Source of the DNA: Candidatus Omnitrophota bacterium | GTDB taxonomy: Bacteria; Omnitrophota; Gorgyraeia; Zapsychrales; Zapsychraceae | Direction of reading: 5' to 3' | Assembly (NCBI GenBank): GCA_029261065.1 | Contig: JAJDCB010000036.1 | Coordinates: 1 to 47,604, forward strand | Length of the DNA stretch: 47,604 nucleotides | Shown: positions 45,380-47,604 of the stretch, piece after piece | Layout of the letters: every line of letters begins with the position of its first letter | How positions within the stretch are numbered: position 1 is the first letter of the stretch | Notes under the pieces: generated by a model | What the model was told of the DNA's origin: nothing | The model's database searches: none | What the model saw: the letters and a program-made list of their open reading frames with translations, nothing else | Translations under genes and position numbers: made by a program

Positions 45380-45919
45380 ATGAAAGATACTAATAATGTT
45401 TATGCAATAAATGTTTTGTCTAGAGCTCTTGGCTTTTGTGTAAGTTTTTACAAAAAAGAAAGTATTGTTCCAGCTCTTGATATTATGGAATACATTTGTA
45501 CTGTAATATTGAAGGGGGATGATTATGAAGTGTCAGACTTTAAAAGTAGAATAAAAGAAACTGTTGAGAGTTCGGGAGTTGAAGATATAAAGCCACTATT
45601 AACCACACTAGAAGTTTATGATGAGCATATGAAGAAGGGGAAAGTTTTCTCATTGCAAGAAGCTAATTTCTATTTTAACATTATTCGAGAATTACTTCCT
45701 GAGATGAGAATTTTGTATAAAGAAAAGAAGTTTGAACAGTTATACGATTTGGTAGATGCGATACACTGTTTACCTGATGCATTAATCAATCCTCTGTGGG
45801 ACTCTAATAGTTATTGGAAAACATATATATATCCTTACAGAAAAAAGTGGGATTTAGAGTTTTTAATCGCTAAGGAAAAGGAATTGAGAAAAAATAGTAC
45901 CTCAAGTAAGTTAAGGTAA
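45380..45919 (+). CDS. Putative immunity protein for the rhs tip
   Basis: This 179-residue soluble protein starts 13 bases after the rhs stop, with AAGGAAG as ribosome binding site. It looks mostly helical, with several Cys and aromatic residues and an L-P-D-A-L-I-N-P-L-W segment near residue 135. I do not recognise a family. Its place directly behind a Rhs tip is where cognate immunity genes usually lie, so immunity is inferred from context alone. A strong alternative is an unrelated small protein carried with the cassette. Confidence 0.75.
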   Translation: MKDTNNVYAINVLSRALGFCVSFYKKESIVPALDIMEYICTVILKGDDYEVSDFKSRIKETVESSGVEDIKPLLTTLEVYDEHMKKGKVFSLQEANFYFNIIRELLPEMRILYKEKKFEQLYDLVDAIHCLPDALINPLWDSNSYWKTYIYPYRKKWDLEFLIAKEKELRKNSTSSKLR

Positions 45920-45930
45920 AGGGAAATTAG

Positions 45931-46097
45931 GGCCCAACTGGCCGCTTAACACAAATAGCCCACCCCAATAATAAAGTAAAGACTGGAGCTCGATCTACAG
46001 ATTTCCAAGTATATCTGGATGTTTCGGGTTTGCCTAGAGTGCAACAAAGGTGACAAAGAGTGGGTTTAGCCTTCCTCCGTCAAAGAAAGATGCGTAA
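45931..46097 (+). pseudogene. Debris of a different Rhs tip cassette
   Basis: Bases 45937-45972 repeat the rhs bases 43912-43947 with three mismatches, including a 20-base identical block, and encode TGRLTQIAHPNN. Beyond that the sequence is different from the intact gene: an unrelated tail of 26 codons runs to a TGA at 46051. Another frame continues in register with a TKSGFSLPPSKKDA-like end to a TAA at 46095, so the tip may also have suffered a frameshift. It has no start codon. It looks like the stump of a displaced toxin tip. Confidence 0.65.
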
Positions 46098-46126
46098 TTT
46101 TAGGAATAATTGAGGTGTCATACATT

Positions 46127-46135
46127 TGGTATACT
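46127..46135 (+). promoter_or_regulatory. Extended -10 promoter candidate
   Basis: TGGTATACT presents an extended TG and TATACT, one mismatch from consensus. A TTGAGG at 46110-46115 is 14 bases upstream, poor as a -35. The start would be near 46142, ahead of the ten-codon ORF. Confidence 0.45.
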
Positions 46136-46170
46136 ATGGTTAAGAAATATGTTAAGAGGGGTTTTTATTT

Positions 46171-46203
46171 ATGACAATAAGAAAAGCAAATAAGATAAAA
46201 TAA
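46171..46203 (+). CDS. Ten-codon leader ORF (MTIRKANKIK)
   Basis: A short frame of ten residues and stop has a good AGAGGGG (46155-46161) nine bases upstream. It is too short to judge by coding statistics. Because a terminator hairpin follows 11 bases later and a gene starts just beyond, it could be a leader peptide acting in attenuation. Chance occurrence cannot be excluded. Confidence 0.35.
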   Translation: MTIRKANKIK

Positions 46204-46214
46204 TTCTCTATTCA

Positions 46215-46246
46215 GAGTCAGTAATTAACTTTACTGCCTCTTTTTT
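46215..46246 (+). terminator. Intrinsic terminator directly before the HEPN-like gene
   Basis: GAG-t-CAGTAA (46215-46224) pairs with TTACTG-c-CTC (46231-46240), one mismatch, and six T residues follow (46241-46246). This is a textbook rho-independent shape. Its T-run ends two bases before the next ATG, so transcripts would stop unless the stem is prevented from forming. Confidence 0.75.
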
Positions 46247-46248
46247 AT

Positions 46249-46818
46249 ATGACTAAAAAAGAAAAATTATTGAAAATAGCTCGCTATATTAGACTCAAGA
46301 TAAGAGATGCTAAAGTGAATGTGTCGATAATTGAAACAATAAATTTATATAAAACAAGACATGATAGTAAATACTCAAAGCATTTACTTGAAGTCGCGTG
46401 GTCTCAGAACTGGACCTTACTTATTATTAACGTATGTACGATTTTTGAAAGAAATATGAGTGGTAAGGTTATCTGTTCATTAGATGAGATGTGGAAGATC
46501 CTAGATAGTTATACGCGGTTTAATAAAAACCAGAAGAGGCGAAAAGAACAAATAGTCGAATTAAGAAATAGTTTTAATGACTATAAATTGGGTGTTCTTC
46601 AAAAAAATAAAAATATACGGAATGAATGTCTGGCGCATAATGATTATTTTAAAAAAAGCAAATATAATATATCTGAGGTAGAGTCGCAAAAAGAGTTATT
46701 GGTCTATGCTGAAACATACTTAACTTTAGTGGGTGAATTTGTTGGTGTAAGAATTGCAAATTTAAGTGAGAATTCTAAATTAGAGAAATGTTTGTATGAA
46801 GTCTTAAGTTCAGAGTAA
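46249..46818 (+). CDS. HEPN-motif protein, AbiU2-like
   Basis: This 189-residue protein is helical and Lys-rich, with R124-N-E-C-L-A-H130-N-D, which fits the Rx4-6H active-site motif of HEPN ribonucleases. The trailing H-N-D is typical of AbiU2-like members. HEPN proteins are often RNases in toxin-antitoxin and phage-defence systems. ATG 46249 follows directly behind a terminator T-run and has no ribosome binding site; upstream in frame there is a stop at 46222. It lies between rhs debris and an rhs fragment, so it may be an orphan effector or an immunity protein of the locus. The HEPN call is from one motif. Confidence 0.65.
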   Translation: MTKKEKLLKIARYIRLKIRDAKVNVSIIETINLYKTRHDSKYSKHLLEVAWSQNWTLLIINVCTIFERNMSGKVICSLDEMWKILDSYTRFNKNQKRRKEQIVELRNSFNDYKLGVLQKNKNIRNECLAHNDYFKKSKYNISEVESQKELLVYAETYLTLVGEFVGVRIANLSENSKLEKCLYEVLSSE

Positions 46819-46852
46819 TTAGTTCAGCTATTCCCTCCTGTTCAATTCCTCT

Positions 46853-47604
46853 TTTAACACAGATGGACAAGTCCTAACGTTAACTGATGAAAACTCACAT
46901 ACAACGACATTTACTTATGACGCCACAAAGGCAACCTTGCAACCAAGACGGATGCTGATGGAAGTGTGACAACGTTTACATATGATTTATCCGGCAATGT
47001 GTTAACTATCACAGAAGCCTCAGGTACAGCGGATGCGCAAACAATCACATTTACTTATGATGCTTTAAATCGTGTTCTTACGTCTACCGATGGCGAAGGG
47101 GAGATAACGCAGTTTCGTTACGATGCTAACGGTAATCTTTTGGAAACCGAACTTCCCACAGGAGAGATAACCATTCGAACATATGATGAAATGAATCGTC
47201 TTAAAACGATGAATGATCCTATTAGCGGATTAACTCAATTAACGTATGATCTTAATGGTAATCTTATTTCCTCAACCAATAGCCTCAGTCATATCACAAC
47301 CTTTGAATATGATGTTTTAAATAGGCTTGTTAAATCCATTGATCCTTTAACAGGAGAGCAGATTTTTACTTATGATGAGGTTGGCAATCTAACCTCTATT
47401 AAAGATGCCAAAGGACAAACAACTACCTTTGAATACGATGATTTAAATCGTCAGACAAAAATCACCAATCCTTTAAGCGAGTTTGCCACCTTCACCTATG
47501 ATAAAAGAGATAATCTTATCACGCACGTAGATCCAAAGGGACAGCTCACAACAAACACATATGATGATCTCTCCCGATTAATACAGTCGGTAACCCCGGA
47601 TAAC
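46853..47604 (+). pseudogene. Rhs YD-repeat fragment, frameshifted, continues beyond window
   Basis: The frame begins mid-protein, without a start, with DGQVLTLTDENSHTTTFTYD. It then suffers a frame change of net +2 relative to the main gene near 46922-46930 and stays open to the last base. The repeats GNLATKTDADGSVTTFTYD and later ones align in order with rhs residues of the main gene. It may be a silent cassette that could donate a new tip, or a decaying remnant; the part beyond the window would decide. Confidence 0.85.
46862..47604 (+). repeat. Long direct repeat, copy 2
   Basis: Second copy of the rhs segment 42883-43623. Similarity grows from left to right: scattered differences first, near-identity from about 47180, and full identity over the last 127 bases. 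This gradient suggests recent gene conversion that may extend past the window. Confidence 0.92.

Overview
This window is an AT-rich (by eye, well under 45% GC) stretch of bacterial chromosome. It has no rRNA, tRNA or CRISPR array that I can see. FabZ, an export-type lipoprotein, cytochrome-free envelope genes, a Sec-exported Rhs protein and several large GT-C-like membrane proteins fit a diderm bacterium. The mix of DUF4215-type Cys-rich proteins, many lineage-restricted small proteins and this housekeeping gene order recalls Candidatus Omnitrophota or a neighbouring uncultured phylum. That placement is an inference; no marker in the window proves it.

Layout. 1-2859 is the 3' part of a giant secreted Cys-rich repeat protein whose 5' end lies outside the window. 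2862-6324 holds four small proteins I do not recognise and a GT-C-like membrane protein. 6470-14983 is a housekeeping block: rpsO (with a near-consensus promoter), pnp, ftsK (with a very acidic linker), rodZ, rimO, pgsA and pgpA. 15211-22081 is an envelope region: a Bax-inhibitor-1/YccA protein, GT-C-like proteins on the minus strand, a second pgpA paralogue, a UbiA-family prenyltransferase resembling decaprenyl-phosphate phosphoribosyltransferase, a methyltransferase and a PncC/CinA-C protein. 22152-27559 is a riboflavin operon (ribBA-ribH-nusB-PHP-ribD-ribE-fabZ) behind a strong promoter. 27657-36540 holds a second housekeeping series: acyP, a metallophosphoesterase, ligA, a lipoprotein, a XerD-type recombinase, a CCA-adding-type enzyme, rbfA, nrnA, truB and ribF.

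36541-47604 is the accessory region and the most interesting part. A 2836-residue Sec-exported Rhs protein carries FN3, DNRLRE-like, Ig-like and FG-GAP modules, then YD repeats, an RHS core and a roughly 160-residue variable tip. The tip ends in a ParB-like G-H-H-R motif. A 179-residue protein follows 13 bases later, in the position of an immunity protein. Downstream come debris of another Rhs tip, a ten-codon ORF with a good ribosome binding site, an intrinsic terminator, a HEPN-motif protein that starts three bases after the terminator T-run, and a frameshifted second copy of the Rhs YD repeats. The last 127 bases of the window are identical to the main rhs gene. This looks like a polymorphic-toxin locus with displaced or silent cassettes.

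Metabolically the window encodes most of the route from GTP and ribulose-5-phosphate to FAD (RibBA, RibD, RibH, RibE, RibF). The dedicated phosphatase is not obvious, and the PHP protein inside the operon is a candidate for it.
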